Shown: positions 52,998 through 60,894 of the stretch, piece by piece | How the letters are laid out: the number at the start of each line of letters is the position of its first letter | How positions within the stretch are numbered: position 1 is the first letter of the stretch | From: Geomonas propionica | Lineage (GTDB): Bacteria > Desulfobacterota > Desulfuromonadia > Geobacterales > Geobacteraceae | Length of the DNA: 64,000 bases | Assembly: GCF_016458235.1 (NCBI RefSeq) | Contig: NZ_JAEMHK010000008.1 | Span: forward strand, 176,218 to 240,217 | Direction of reading: 5' to 3' | Program-made: the position numbers and the translations under genes | The notes under the pieces: model-generated | The model's database searches: none | Seen by the model: the letters and a program-made list of their open reading frames with translations, nothing else | What the model was told of the DNA's origin: nothing

Positions 52998-54020
52998 TTA
53001 GGGTTCTTTCCCCTCAGGAGGGATTTCCGGTGCTGGTTCGCCGCGGAAAGTCCAATACAGAAACCAGAGCGAGGGCACCAGGATCACGGCCCCTATGGGA
53101 AGCACGGCGAGGTAGGCGATCAGGGTGCTGCGTGGAGCGGCGGCCGCGTGCAGGGGCATCTCCTGTATGATGAGATCGGGATGGAGCGCGGCTGCGAATC
53201 CGGCCAGGGTAAGAACGACCGTTGCCCCGGTCGTCATCTGTGCCAGGCGGTAGCGTCTTAACAAAAGCAGCAGTTGCGTGGCAACACCGGCGAGTACCGC
53301 CAGGACGACGCAGAGCATGGGCCAGGACCCAAGCAGCCTGTGGGAGAACTCGGGGGCCGTCTGCAAGGCCAGCGGGATCATGGCCGCAGTCACCACGCCG
53401 AGGGCCACGCCGGCGGCTATCGCTGCGTTTCGGAAATCTTCCTGGAGCGCCCCCCTCACCCGCACCGTCATGTACACCGGAGCGAGGCAGGCACAGATAC
53501 AGATTCCCACGACCCCACCCATGACGGTGAAAGGGTTGAGCCAGACGCCGGTTCCGGTGGCGACCACGTCGTTGTCGATGGTAATAGTGCCAGCCGCAGT
53601 CGCCGAAACCGCCATGCCCAGGGCAAAGGGGGTGAGCACGCTGGCGATTTCAAAAACCCGGGCGCTGAAGGGAACTTCCCTGCCGGATGCCCTGCCGTAG
53701 TGCCGGAAAGCGTAAGCGGCGCCCCTGAAGTTGATACCGACCAGGGCGACCACCAGCGGGGTCATAAGTGCGATGAACAATGCGGCAAAGCCGGTGGGAA
53801 AAGCCGTGAAAAGCGTCACCACCACGAAGATGAGCCAGACATGGTTCGTTTCCCAGACCGGTCCTATGGCGTTGAAAAGCGCCTCCCTCTGTTCCCGTGC
53901 GCGGGGGCCGAACGCCAGTGCAGTCCAGATGCCTCCGCCGAAGTCGGCGCCGCCGAACAGCGCGTAGAGCACCAGCCCCAGGGCGGCCACCAGCGCGGCG
54001 AGCGATACCGGGTCAAACAT
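52998..54020 (-). CDS. cydB: Cytochrome bd-type quinol oxidase subunit II
   Basis: Integral-membrane subunit of 340 residues with about eight hydrophobic helices. It carries the CydB N-terminal GGADFGGGIW, the WETNHVWLIFVVVTLFTAFP segment and FRGAAYAFRHYGRASG. Its start overlaps the cydA 3' end by eight bases and has AGGTG upstream. The proline-rich charged C-terminus (PAPEIPPEGKEP) is unusual for CydB. CydB supports quinol oxidation and oxygen reduction by CydA. No CydX subunit is seen next to it. Confidence 0.94.
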   Translation of the reverse strand: MFDPVSLAALVAALGLVLYALFGGADFGGGIWTALAFGPRAREQREALFNAIGPVWETNHVWLIFVVVTLFTAFPTGFAALFIALMTPLVVALVGINFRGAAYAFRHYGRASGREVPFSARVFEIASVLTPFALGMAVSATAAGTITIDNDVVATGTGVWLNPFTVMGGVVGICICACLAPVYMTVRVRGALQEDFRNAAIAAGVALGVVTAAMIPLALQTAPEFSHRLLGSWPMLCVVLAVLAGVATQLLLLLRRYRLAQMTTGATVVLTLAGFAAALHPDLIIQEMPLHAAAAPRSTLIAYLAVLPIGAVILVPSLWFLYWTFRGEPAPEIPPEGKEP

Positions 54021-55323
54021 GGCGCACCTCCCCGGTGTGGCGCCCCTGGTGACGCAGTAACAGTTTCAGCATCCCCGCGGTGAGACATAGGTAGACAATG
54101 ACGAAGGTGGTAAAGACCGTAACCATCCCGCCGTTGGGAGTCACCGCCTGCGAAGTGCGCAGGTACCCCTGCACCACCCAGGGCTGCCGGCCGAACTCGG
54201 TTACCAGCCAGCCGCTCTCCAGCGCGATGATACCGAAGGGCGAGGCGAAGATGAGGTATTTCAGCAGCCGCGGCTGATCGGGCACCGCCTTTTGCCGCCA
54301 GCGCAGCCACCAGAACCAGCCAAGGCCGATTGCCATGACAAAGAAGGAGCCGACCATCAGGTCGAAGAATGGGTGCACCAGCCTTGGGTCGGGCGTGGTC
54401 CCTTGCGGGAAGGCATCGAGCCCCTGCACCACGGCGTTGGGGTCATCCGCGGCGAGTACGCTCAAGAGCTTGGGGATGCGCACCGCGTAACGCACCTTTC
54501 CGGTAGCGGGATCGGGCCACCCCCCTATCACCAGTGGAGCTGCGGCGGAAGTTTTGAAGTGCGCCTCCATCGCGGCCAGTTTCGCCTTCTGGAATTTGGC
54601 CACCGAGTCTGCCGCCCAGTCACCCGTTACCAGCATGAGAGGCGCCGCCACCGCAGCAACCGAGAGCGACAACACGAGCGCCTTTTTCGACTCCGCCACA
54701 TTCCTCCCCTTTAAGACCAGAGCGGCGTAGTAGCCGGCAACGGCAAAAGAAGTGGCGACATAGGCGGCGAGTGTTCCGTGCAGCGCCTCGTGGGGCCACG
54801 CGGCGTTGGCAAAGGCCCGCAGCGGCAGCACATCCGAGGGTGCCCCGTTGACGATCCGGAAGCCGTCCGGGGTGTTCATCCAGCCGTTGGCACTGATCAC
54901 GAAGATGGCGGAAATAGCAGCAGCGAGGGTGAGGGGTATGGTGCAAAGGAAAAGAGCACGCCTGGAAAGCCGTCGTTCGCCGTAAAAGTATAGGGACAGA
55001 AAGATCGCCTCGGTGAAGAAGGCGAAGCCTTCCATGGAGAAGGCGAGGCCGATCATCGCCCCGCTGAAGGCCATGAAGCGCGGCCATAGCAGCCCGAGTT
55101 CAAAGGAGAGGATGGTACCGGAAACGGCCCCTATGGCGAACACCACCCCGGCCGGCAGGACCCAGCGTCTGGCGATCCGGTGCCAGCTTTCATCACCGGT
55201 TTTCAGCGCGAGCCCCTCGGCGAGCATCAACAAGAGCGGCAGCCCTATTCCCAAAGTGGCGTAGATGATATGAAATACGAAAGAAACGCCCATCAGGGCG
55301 CGGGCGGCGAGAAGGTTGTCCAT
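54013..55323 (-). CDS. cydA: Cytochrome bd-type quinol oxidase subunit I
   Basis: Haem-bearing oxidase subunit, 436 residues, about nine membrane helices. The first helix has the haem-ligand region FHIIYATLGIG near residue 17, and a second histidine lies in AWPHEALHGTLAAYV near residue 180. The helix SMEGFAFFTEAIFLSLYFYG has two glutamates seven residues apart, whereas in E. coli they are eight apart (E99 and E107). The overall length is short, with a short quinol loop, as in the CioA-type (cyanide-insensitive) branch. ATG at 55323 is chosen; a longer start at 55338 is possible. The role is oxygen reduction or detoxification in a mainly anaerobic lifestyle. Confidence 0.93.
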   Translation of the reverse strand: MDNLLAARALMGVSFVFHIIYATLGIGLPLLLMLAEGLALKTGDESWHRIARRWVLPAGVVFAIGAVSGTILSFELGLLWPRFMAFSGAMIGLAFSMEGFAFFTEAIFLSLYFYGERRLSRRALFLCTIPLTLAAAISAIFVISANGWMNTPDGFRIVNGAPSDVLPLRAFANAAWPHEALHGTLAAYVATSFAVAGYYAALVLKGRNVAESKKALVLSLSVAAVAAPLMLVTGDWAADSVAKFQKAKLAAMEAHFKTSAAAPLVIGGWPDPATGKVRYAVRIPKLLSVLAADDPNAVVQGLDAFPQGTTPDPRLVHPFFDLMVGSFFVMAIGLGWFWWLRWRQKAVPDQPRLLKYLIFASPFGIIALESGWLVTEFGRQPWVVQGYLRTSQAVTPNGGMVTVFTTFVIVYLCLTAGMLKLLLRHQGRHTGEVRHV

Positions 55324-55639
55324 GGTAACCCCATACAAGAATTAGAAGATGTTTAATTTTGCTGATCAGGGGAGTCTTGTCAAGAAACGACGCAAGGCGC
55401 GACCTCCCCTTCCCCTGAGTGAAGGTTCATTGCGGAATTTCGGATAGCGTGGAGTGTTAGCCACTACCAGTACATCTGGCAAAGAGTTCCCCCCTTTGCG
55501 AAGGGGGGACAGGGGGGATTTGCTCTTTGTTCCACCGATCGCCCAATGTCCCGCATCATGCGTAAAATGTCCTGCGGGACACTCGCCAACAGCAGCGCAA
55601 TAGGCAATAATGCGGCCATCAACTGAAGGAGGGGAAGCC
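55324..55639. repeat. 316-base intergenic region with a C/G-run repeat
   Basis: No gene is called. Between the divergent cydA and the hydrolase gene lies the interspersed repeat CCCCCCTTTGCGAAGG with GGGGGGACAGGGGGGATTT (55489-55521), the same as at 33029. A/T-rich DNA at 55340-55365 probably holds the cydA promoter. An open minus-strand frame at 55366-55725 is built from the repeat and is rejected. Confidence 0.65.
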
Positions 55640-56410
55640 ATGAGGTTCATGCAACTGCGCAACGCCACATCCATAATCGAGTATGCAGGGAATAGGTTTC
55701 TGATCGATCCGGTCCTAGCCGACAAGGGTGCCTACCCCCCGTTTGCGGGGACTGTCAACTCTCACCTGCGCAACCCGCTGGTGGATCTGCCGGTCCCTGT
55801 CGAGACCTTGTGCGAGGTTGACGCAATCATCGTCACTCATACCCATCTCGATCACTGGGACGAAGCCGCCGCAAAGCTGCTACCGAAGCATTTGCCGATC
55901 TTCGCGCAGCACGACAAAGATGCGGCCGGGTTCCGGGCGGCGGGTTTCCAGCAGGTGACGGTTCTCACGGAGGAAAGTCATTTCGGAGGAATCACCCTGA
56001 CCAAGACACCGGGCCAACACGGCAGCGACGAGACCATGGTGAAGTTAGGTGACCGACTGGGAGAGGTGTGCGGGGTGGTGTTACGGCATCCGGACGAGAA
56101 AACACTCTACCTGGCCGGAGATACCATCTGGAACCAACAAGTTGCAGAAACGCTGCAGAAGTACGCGCCCGAGGTGATCGTTGTGAACTGCGGCGACGCC
56201 CAGATCATCGGCTGCGGCTCTATCATCATGGGTAAGCGGGACGTCATGGAGGTCTGCCAGACGATGCCCGATGCGACCGTTATTGCCAGCCACATGGAGG
56301 CGATGAACCACGCGATGTTGTCCCGCAAAGAATTGCGTGACTTCCTGAACGAAAATGGCATGATGCGGCGAGTACTGGTGCCTGAGGATGGGGAGCCCTG
56401 CGAGCTGTGA
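55640..56410 (+). CDS. Metallo-beta-lactamase fold hydrolase
   Basis: Metal hydrolase of 256 residues with the MBL metal motif THTHLDHWD near residue 73, later histidine in KTPGQHGSDETMVKLG, aspartate in YLAGDTIW and histidine in VIASHMEAMNH. The overall shape (short N-terminal beta-strand MRFMQLRNATSIIEYAGNRFLIDPVL) is of the UlaG-like/YcbL-type subfamily of uncertain substrate. ATG at 55640 has AGGAGGGG upstream. The gene is 42 bases before the GlxA-type regulator on the same strand, so the regulator may control it or its pathway. Confidence 0.88.
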   Translation: MRFMQLRNATSIIEYAGNRFLIDPVLADKGAYPPFAGTVNSHLRNPLVDLPVPVETLCEVDAIIVTHTHLDHWDEAAAKLLPKHLPIFAQHDKDAAGFRAAGFQQVTVLTEESHFGGITLTKTPGQHGSDETMVKLGDRLGEVCGVVLRHPDEKTLYLAGDTIWNQQVAETLQKYAPEVIVVNCGDAQIIGCGSIIMGKRDVMEVCQTMPDATVIASHMEAMNHAMLSRKELRDFLNENGMMRRVLVPEDGEPCEL

Positions 56411-56452
56411 CGAACCGGAGCGAGGCACGGAGAAGCAGAAAGAGAGGTTTAC

Positions 56453-57412
56453 ATGCCGGTCCCGTCTGTCGCAGTCGTCGCCTTCAACCACTTCAGCCCC
56501 TTTCATTTTTCGGTGCCGTGCATCGTCTTTGGCGACGTGTTGCCTGGTCACAAGCTCTTCGATCTCAAGATATGCGCTGGAGAGCCGGGCGAAAAACGCT
56601 CCCGCCAGGGATTCAGCATCGATACCAGCTTTGGATTGGAAGAACTGGCGCAGGCCGACATCGTCATCGTCCCCTACTGGCGTGACCCCGCTGAAAAGCC
56701 AAACCAGGAACTGCTCGACGTCCTGGTCGCCGCGCACAGGCGTGGCGCGCTGGTGGTGGGGCTCTGCCTGGGCACCTACGTTCTCGCCTACGCGGGTTTG
56801 TTGGATGGTCGTAAGGCGGGCACGCACTGGGAATTCGAGCAGGACTTTGTCACCCGCTTCCCGAGAGTCCACTTGGACACCAACGCATTATATGTAGAAG
56901 ACGACCGGTTGGTGACCTCGGCGGGAACCGCGGCGGGCCTCGACTGCTGCCTCTACCTGGTGCACAGAGAGCATGGCCGGGCCATCGCCAACAAGGTTGC
57001 CCGGCGCATGGTTATCCCCCCGCACCGAGAAGGCGGGCAGGCTCAATTCATCGAGCAGTCTGTTCCCGTTTCCACCCGCGACGCCAACATCAACAACCTG
57101 CTCGACTACCTGAGAAACAACCTGAACAAAGCGCACAGCCTGGACGAACTGGCCGACTACAGCCTGATGAACCGCCGTACCTTCACGCGCCACTTCCAGA
57201 AGGCAACCGGCAGGTCTGTCGGCGCTTGGCTCATGAGCGAGCGCCTGCAGAGGAGCCAGGAACTCCTGGAGACCACCAGTCACTCCATAGAGAGCGTGGC
57301 CGAGCTGGTCGGTTTTCAATCCGCCGCCTCGTTCCGTCAGCACTTTAGATCAAGGTTCAACGTCACCCCGACCGAATGGCGCCGAACCTTCCAAGCCGGC
57401 AGCGTGCATTGA
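56453..57412 (+). CDS. GlxA-type DJ-1/AraC transcriptional regulator
   Basis: A 319-residue regulator. An N-terminal DJ-1/PfpI-like domain (1-185) has the nucleophile-like cysteine in VVGLCLGTYVLA near residue 104. A C-terminal AraC DNA-binding pair follows (about 215-315), with SLDELADYSLMNRRTFTRHFQKATG and SVAELVGFQSAASFRQHFRSRF helices. This architecture is that of GlxA/FtrA regulators, which sense amino acid or amine-type ligands. AGAGAGG precedes the ATG. It is downstream of the MBL-fold hydrolase gene. Confidence 0.92.
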   Translation: MPVPSVAVVAFNHFSPFHFSVPCIVFGDVLPGHKLFDLKICAGEPGEKRSRQGFSIDTSFGLEELAQADIVIVPYWRDPAEKPNQELLDVLVAAHRRGALVVGLCLGTYVLAYAGLLDGRKAGTHWEFEQDFVTRFPRVHLDTNALYVEDDRLVTSAGTAAGLDCCLYLVHREHGRAIANKVARRMVIPPHREGGQAQFIEQSVPVSTRDANINNLLDYLRNNLNKAHSLDELADYSLMNRRTFTRHFQKATGRSVGAWLMSERLQRSQELLETTSHSIESVAELVGFQSAASFRQHFRSRFNVTPTEWRRTFQAGSVH

Positions 57413-57480
57413 TAGCATAACTCCTGATGGTGTTGCCAAGTGGCGAAAGGATGATAAGGTTAATGCGTTCTAACACTACA

Positions 57481-57496
57481 TCCTTTTCGAAAAGGA
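57481..57496. repeat. 16-bp perfect palindrome overlapping a ribosome site
   Basis: TCCTTTTCGAAAAGGA is a perfect palindrome. Its right arm holds AAAAGGA, the start of the AAGGAGG ribosome-binding site for the gene starting at 57505. Either a protein operator or an mRNA fold that hides the ribosome site is possible. Confidence 0.7.
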
Positions 57497-57504
57497 GGCT
57501 GCCG

Positions 57505-58113
57505 ATGCCGCACAACAACCTTCCCCATCCGGATATGATCACGAAGTCAGAGGAGACGCGCCAGATCTTGACCCCTGATCTATACGCGTACATGATCTCC
57601 CTCATCCCGACTCCCGAAAGGTACGCCGAATTACACAAGCGGTTCGAGGATAGCGTTACTGGGTTTTTTAAAGGTGATCCTGCGATGGTCAAGGAGTGCG
57701 AGGATGCTCGTGACGAGTTGAACAAGGCGTGGTCGGTCGTGCACGGCGTCAGCAAAGCTGTGAGCCCAATCGACCCGACGGTACAGCAAAAGTTCGGGGC
57801 TGCCAAACATAAAGCCTCTACAAACTCTCCCGCGCTGACAGCCGCCAAGGATCTAAAAGTGCAATACGACAAAAACGGCCGTCCACACTGCTCGGTAAGC
57901 AAATTGCCAGGTGCGAGAGGGTATGACCTATGGTTCTGCGAGGAAGAACCGGGCATTGAGAGCAACTGGAATTTTTTTGAATGGTCCAGCAACTGCCAGG
58001 GGATCTCCCTCGCCGGGCTGAACCGGACAAAGACGAACTACCTGAAAATCAGAGGCAAGCGAGGCAACACGCTAGGCCCTTGGTCGAACATGGTGGTCTT
58101 GCCACCAGTTTAG
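57505..58113 (+). CDS. Hypothetical protein with possible fibronectin-III-like C-terminus
   Basis: 202-residue soluble protein without a recognised family. The N-terminal half is helical and charged (HPDMITKSEETRQILTPDL region, then a coiled-looking segment ending near residue 115). The C-terminal 90 residues (KLPGARGYDLWFCEEEPG..., GISLAGLNRTKTNYLKIRGKRG, GPWSNMVVLPPV) look like a single fibronectin-III or Ig-like beta-sandwich. ATG at 57505 has AAGGAGG upstream and is preferred over starts at 57427-57465. Codon use is slightly more A/T-rich than its neighbours. Confidence 0.7.
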   Translation: MPHNNLPHPDMITKSEETRQILTPDLYAYMISLIPTPERYAELHKRFEDSVTGFFKGDPAMVKECEDARDELNKAWSVVHGVSKAVSPIDPTVQQKFGAAKHKASTNSPALTAAKDLKVQYDKNGRPHCSVSKLPGARGYDLWFCEEEPGIESNWNFFEWSSNCQGISLAGLNRTKTNYLKIRGKRGNTLGPWSNMVVLPPV

Positions 58114-58260
58114 CAGATCCCCTGTTATCCCCCTGGTGCAAGCCAGGGGGATTCCCGCCTTGAAATCCTCCGTCGTCTTCCACCAGGTGTTTATCCCACC
58201 GCGTAGGCTCATGCACATCGTCCACACTTAGCGAATCGTGCGTCTTTCCAATTGGTCACG
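58114..58260. other. Left part of the 556-base gene-free region before azlD
   Basis: These 147 bases hold one hairpin (58127-58152) and otherwise nothing recognised. The remaining gene-free part, 58261-58661, is the tandem array listed next, so the full space 58114-58669 has no coding gene. Confidence 0.6.
58127..58152. repeat. 10-bp hairpin after the hypothetical gene
   Basis: ATCCCCCTGG (58127-58136) pairs with CCAGGGGGAT (58143-58152) around TGCAAG. It lies 14 bases after the stop codon at 58113 and could protect the 3' end; no T-tract follows. Confidence 0.7.
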
Positions 58261-58661
58261 TCACCTCCCGCTGAAATCCGTCGCATTCAAATCAAATCCG
58301 GCACATTTGAACGAAATACGTCCCATCCCAGCGAAATACGTCACATTTGAACGAAATACATCACATCCCGACGAAATACGTTACATTTGAGCGAAATACG
58401 TTACATTTGAGCGAAATACGTTACATTTGAGCGAAATACGTCACATTTGAACGAAATGTTATCACATCCCAACGAAATACGTCATATTTGAAAGAAATGT
58501 GTCACATCCCAACGAAATACGTCATATTTGAAAGAAATGTGTCACATCCCAGCGAAATACGTCATATTTGAACGAAATGTGTCACATCCCAGCGAAATGC
58601 GTCACATTTGAACGAAATATGTCATATCCCAACGAAATACGTCACATATTGACGGAATGCG
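58261..58661. repeat. Tandem array of twenty 20-bp units
   Basis: Ten units run from 58261 to 58460, one extra A stands at 58461, and ten more run from 58462 to 58661. Two unit types recur: TCACATTTGAACGAAATACG and TCACATCCCAACGAAATACG. They alternate almost perfectly in the right half, giving a 40-bp period, while the left half has three near-identical TTACATTTGAGCGAAATACG units in a row. The first two units are the most diverged. The 20-bp period is not a multiple of three, and no spacers exist, so it is neither coding nor CRISPR. It ends nine bases before the azlD stop codon. Confidence 0.95.
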
Positions 58662-58669
58662 TCACATCG

Positions 58670-58975
58670 TCACATCTGTCGGAGAATTGCTGCAGCCGTT
58701 ACACCGGCGGCGATTGCGGGGAGAGGCTTTTTGAGTAGAAGCATTACAAATGCAGTAGTCAGCAAAGCCGCCTTGGCTGCATGGTCCCCGGTAACGGCCA
58801 GCGGCGTCAAAACCGCGATCAGTACCGAACCGGACATGGCGTTGATGAATTGCTTCACCTTGCTGACCGGCACGAAAGACATGACATATACCCCGCCCCA
58901 CCGGGTCGCCAGAGTCACTACCGACATGCCCAGCACGATGACCAGCGTTCCCATGCCCGCCGTTTCAACGCTCAT
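58670..58975 (-). CDS. azlD: AzlD branched-chain amino acid exporter subunit
   Basis: Small inner-membrane subunit of the AzlCD-type exporter, 101 residues with about four hydrophobic helices. Segments such as LVIVLGMSVVTLATRWGGVYV and PLPAIAAGVTAAAIL are typical of the AzlD family. It overlaps azlC by 11 bases. Its 3' end touches the tandem array, and the stop codon TGA falls in array-like TCACAT sequence. Exported substrates in the family include branched-chain amino acids or analogues. Confidence 0.88.
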   Translation of the reverse strand: MSVETAGMGTLVIVLGMSVVTLATRWGGVYVMSFVPVSKVKQFINAMSGSVLIAVLTPLAVTGDHAAKAALLTTAFVMLLLKKPLPAIAAGVTAAAILRQM

Positions 58976-59681
58976 CGCCTTGCTCCTTCCAGAAGATTCC
59001 GGTGATGCCGCCGGCCAACGCTCCTACGATTACGTGGCTATTCTCCGGCAGATACCAGTAAGCCAGTAATGACGCGAAAGCCGCTACCGCCCAAGCAGCC
59101 GACATTCTCAAGCTCTTTTCACCCCGCACGACCATGGCGAGCAAAAAACATCCCATGACCATGTCCAGGCCAAGAGCCTTGGGATCTCGGACAGCGTTGC
59201 CAAAGTAGACTCCCAACCAGGTGCCCAGCACCCAGAAGGACCACAGGGCTACGCCGCCACCGAATAGGAGTCCTAACCCGGGCTCCCCCACGCTGAACGA
59301 CCGCATCGACATCGCCCAATTGGCATCAGAAGCGACGACCATCACCCCATACCGTTTGGGTCGTGACAGGTGACGCAGCCAAGGATAGAGCGAGGATCCC
59401 ATCAGAAGATGTCGTGCGTTGACGGCGAACACAGTAATCATGATGGTGAAGAACGGTACCTGCGCCCCCCACAACTTCAGTGCCGCAAACTGCGCGGCCC
59501 CGGCGAAGACCAGCGTGCTCATGGCTATAATCGACGAACCGCTCAACCCTGCCTGTATAGCAGCCAAGCCAAACGCAGCTCCAAAGGCGCTAACGAATAT
59601 CGAGAGGGGAATCATCTCCCTGTAGCCGGCCCAAATTAATCGGGCGTCAAGGTGATGCAACTTCGTATCGCTTTCTCTCAT
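58965..59681 (-). CDS. azlC: AzlC branched-chain amino acid exporter subunit
   Basis: Main exporter subunit, 238 residues, about five to seven membrane helices. The AGAAQFAALKLWGAQ segment and VFAVNARHLLMGSSLYPWL are typical of AzlC/YgaZ. It starts at 59681 with GGAGGAG and AAGGG upstream, and the azlD start overlaps its 3' end. It is divergent from a LysR gene whose product likely controls it. The export function is well established for YgaZH and AzlCD; the exact substrate here is inferred. Confidence 0.92.
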   Translation of the reverse strand: MRESDTKLHHLDARLIWAGYREMIPLSIFVSAFGAAFGLAAIQAGLSGSSIIAMSTLVFAGAAQFAALKLWGAQVPFFTIMITVFAVNARHLLMGSSLYPWLRHLSRPKRYGVMVVASDANWAMSMRSFSVGEPGLGLLFGGGVALWSFWVLGTWLGVYFGNAVRDPKALGLDMVMGCFLLAMVVRGEKSLRMSAAWAVAAFASLLAYWYLPENSHVIVGALAGGITGIFWKEQGDER

Positions 59682-59736
59682 CCCTTGCTCCTCCGTCCCC
59701 TAAAATCTTCACCGGGACTATATCTCAGGGCGAAAC

Positions 59737-59765
59737 TTGATAAAAGCAAATATAATTGCTATATG
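59737..59765 (+). promoter_or_regulatory. Promoter of the azl-linked LysR gene
   Basis: TTGATA (59737-59742), 17 bases, TATATG (59760-59765). Between the boxes is the near-palindrome AGCAAATATAATTGCT (59745-59760), a possible operator. The LysR start is 33 bases downstream. Confidence 0.6.
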
Positions 59766-59767
59766 AC

Positions 59768-59782
59768 ATTCGAAAATCGAAT
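59768..59782. promoter_or_regulatory. LysR-type operator candidate
   Basis: ATTCGAAAATCGAAT is a perfect inverted repeat of six-base arms around AAA, and contains the T-N11-A form common to LysR-binding sites. It lies right after the -10 of the LysR promoter, so the regulator could repress its own gene while acting on azlC. Confidence 0.5.
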
Positions 59783-59797
59783 ACAAGGAGGGACCAA

Positions 59798-60676
59798 ATG
59801 GCTTTGCAGGATCTCCAGATTGACTGGCTGAAGTGTTTCGTAGCCGTTGTCGATTCAGGATCGTTATCCTCCGCCGCGCCGGAGTTGTGCCGATCCCAGT
59901 CAGCGGTGAGTATGCAGTTAAAAAAGCTGGAGTCGGCCTTGGGGTGTCAGCTTCTGATGCGAGGACCGCGTCAGCACCAGCTTACGGCGGAAGGTCAGCG
60001 TTTGCTGGGTTATGCCCGCAGGATGCTCGATCTGCATGCCGAGACTCAGGCAGCCTTTCAAGGTGAAGAACTCACCGGCCGTATTCGCCTTGGCGTTCCG
60101 GACGACTATGCGGCCAAGTACCTGACCCCCGTACTCAAACGCTTCGCCTCGCACTACGGTTCCGTGGAAATCGAGCTGAACTGCGAGCAATCCACGGCCC
60201 TGATCCCCCTGGTGGAACGCGGCGAAATAGATCTAGCACTGGTATCAAGGGATCACCCAAGGCACGGCACCTTGTTGTTCTACGAGCCGATGGTCTGGGT
60301 AGGATCACCACAATTCCAGACCTGGAGGCGCGACCCGTTACCCATAGCCGTCTACGAGAGCGCCAGCCTTGCCAGACGCAGTGCAATAAACTCGCTTGGC
60401 CTGCAGGGGCGCCGCTATCGAGTCGTCTACAACAGCTCCAGTCTGGCAGGACAGATCGCAGCAGTTGAAAGCGGCCTTGCCGTCGCCGCATTGACCCAGT
60501 GCAGCGCACCGCCCCACTTGGAGATCCTAGGCAGCGACCATGGCTTGGGGCCGTTGCAGCCGATGGAGGTTTCGGTCTATCGAAGTCAGGCTTCACAGGG
60601 AGACGAAGCGGTGGACAGCCTCCACAATCTGTTGGTGAAAACACTCAGAATGTCAGAAACCACGATGGAAAGCTAA
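59798..60676 (+). CDS. LysR-family regulator, azlCD-linked
   Basis: DNA-binding regulator of 292 residues. The N-terminal winged HTH reads WLKCFVAVVDSGSLSSAAPELCRSQSAVSMQLKKLE, and the C-terminal region is the usual effector-binding fold. ATG at 59798 with AAGGAGG upstream is the clear start; an earlier one at 59756 lies in the promoter. It is divergent from azlCD and is the likely regulator of that exporter, perhaps responding to branched-chain amino acids. A terminator follows. Confidence 0.92.
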   Translation: MALQDLQIDWLKCFVAVVDSGSLSSAAPELCRSQSAVSMQLKKLESALGCQLLMRGPRQHQLTAEGQRLLGYARRMLDLHAETQAAFQGEELTGRIRLGVPDDYAAKYLTPVLKRFASHYGSVEIELNCEQSTALIPLVERGEIDLALVSRDHPRHGTLLFYEPMVWVGSPQFQTWRRDPLPIAVYESASLARRSAINSLGLQGRRYRVVYNSSSLAGQIAAVESGLAVAALTQCSAPPHLEILGSDHGLGPLQPMEVSVYRSQASQGDEAVDSLHNLLVKTLRMSETTMES

Positions 60677-60710
60677 TCGAGGTTTCAAACAAGCCAACTA
60701 TAGACAAAGC

Positions 60711-60747
60711 AAAAGAGCCCTCTGGCATAAACCGGATGGCTCTTTTT
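60711..60747 (+). terminator. Intrinsic terminator after the LysR gene
   Basis: AAAAGAGCC (60711-60719) pairs with GGCTCTTTT (60738-60746), with TTT continuing. The loop is 18 bases. It lies 35 bases after the LysR stop codon. Confidence 0.85.
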
Positions 60748-60894
60748 GTTTTGGTAGGCTCAGTCAGTATCCCTACACAGCGCGTTTCGCATTGCTGTTC
60801 GAGCAGTCTCCTGTTGACTTGTCTCGACCAGCAATTAGACTCAGATGAGTTACAGAGGTAACAGACAGGTGGCAATGCCATGAGGAGGTTCAAG

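Noticed and set aside
55366..55725. Minus-strand frame of 119 codons
   Set aside because: It reads the interspersed repeat and the start of the hydrolase gene backwards, has no ribosome site and no family features.
58261..58661. CRISPR array
   Set aside because: Units are directly adjacent with no spacers between, the period is 20 bp, no palindromic repeat core exists, and no cas genes are near.
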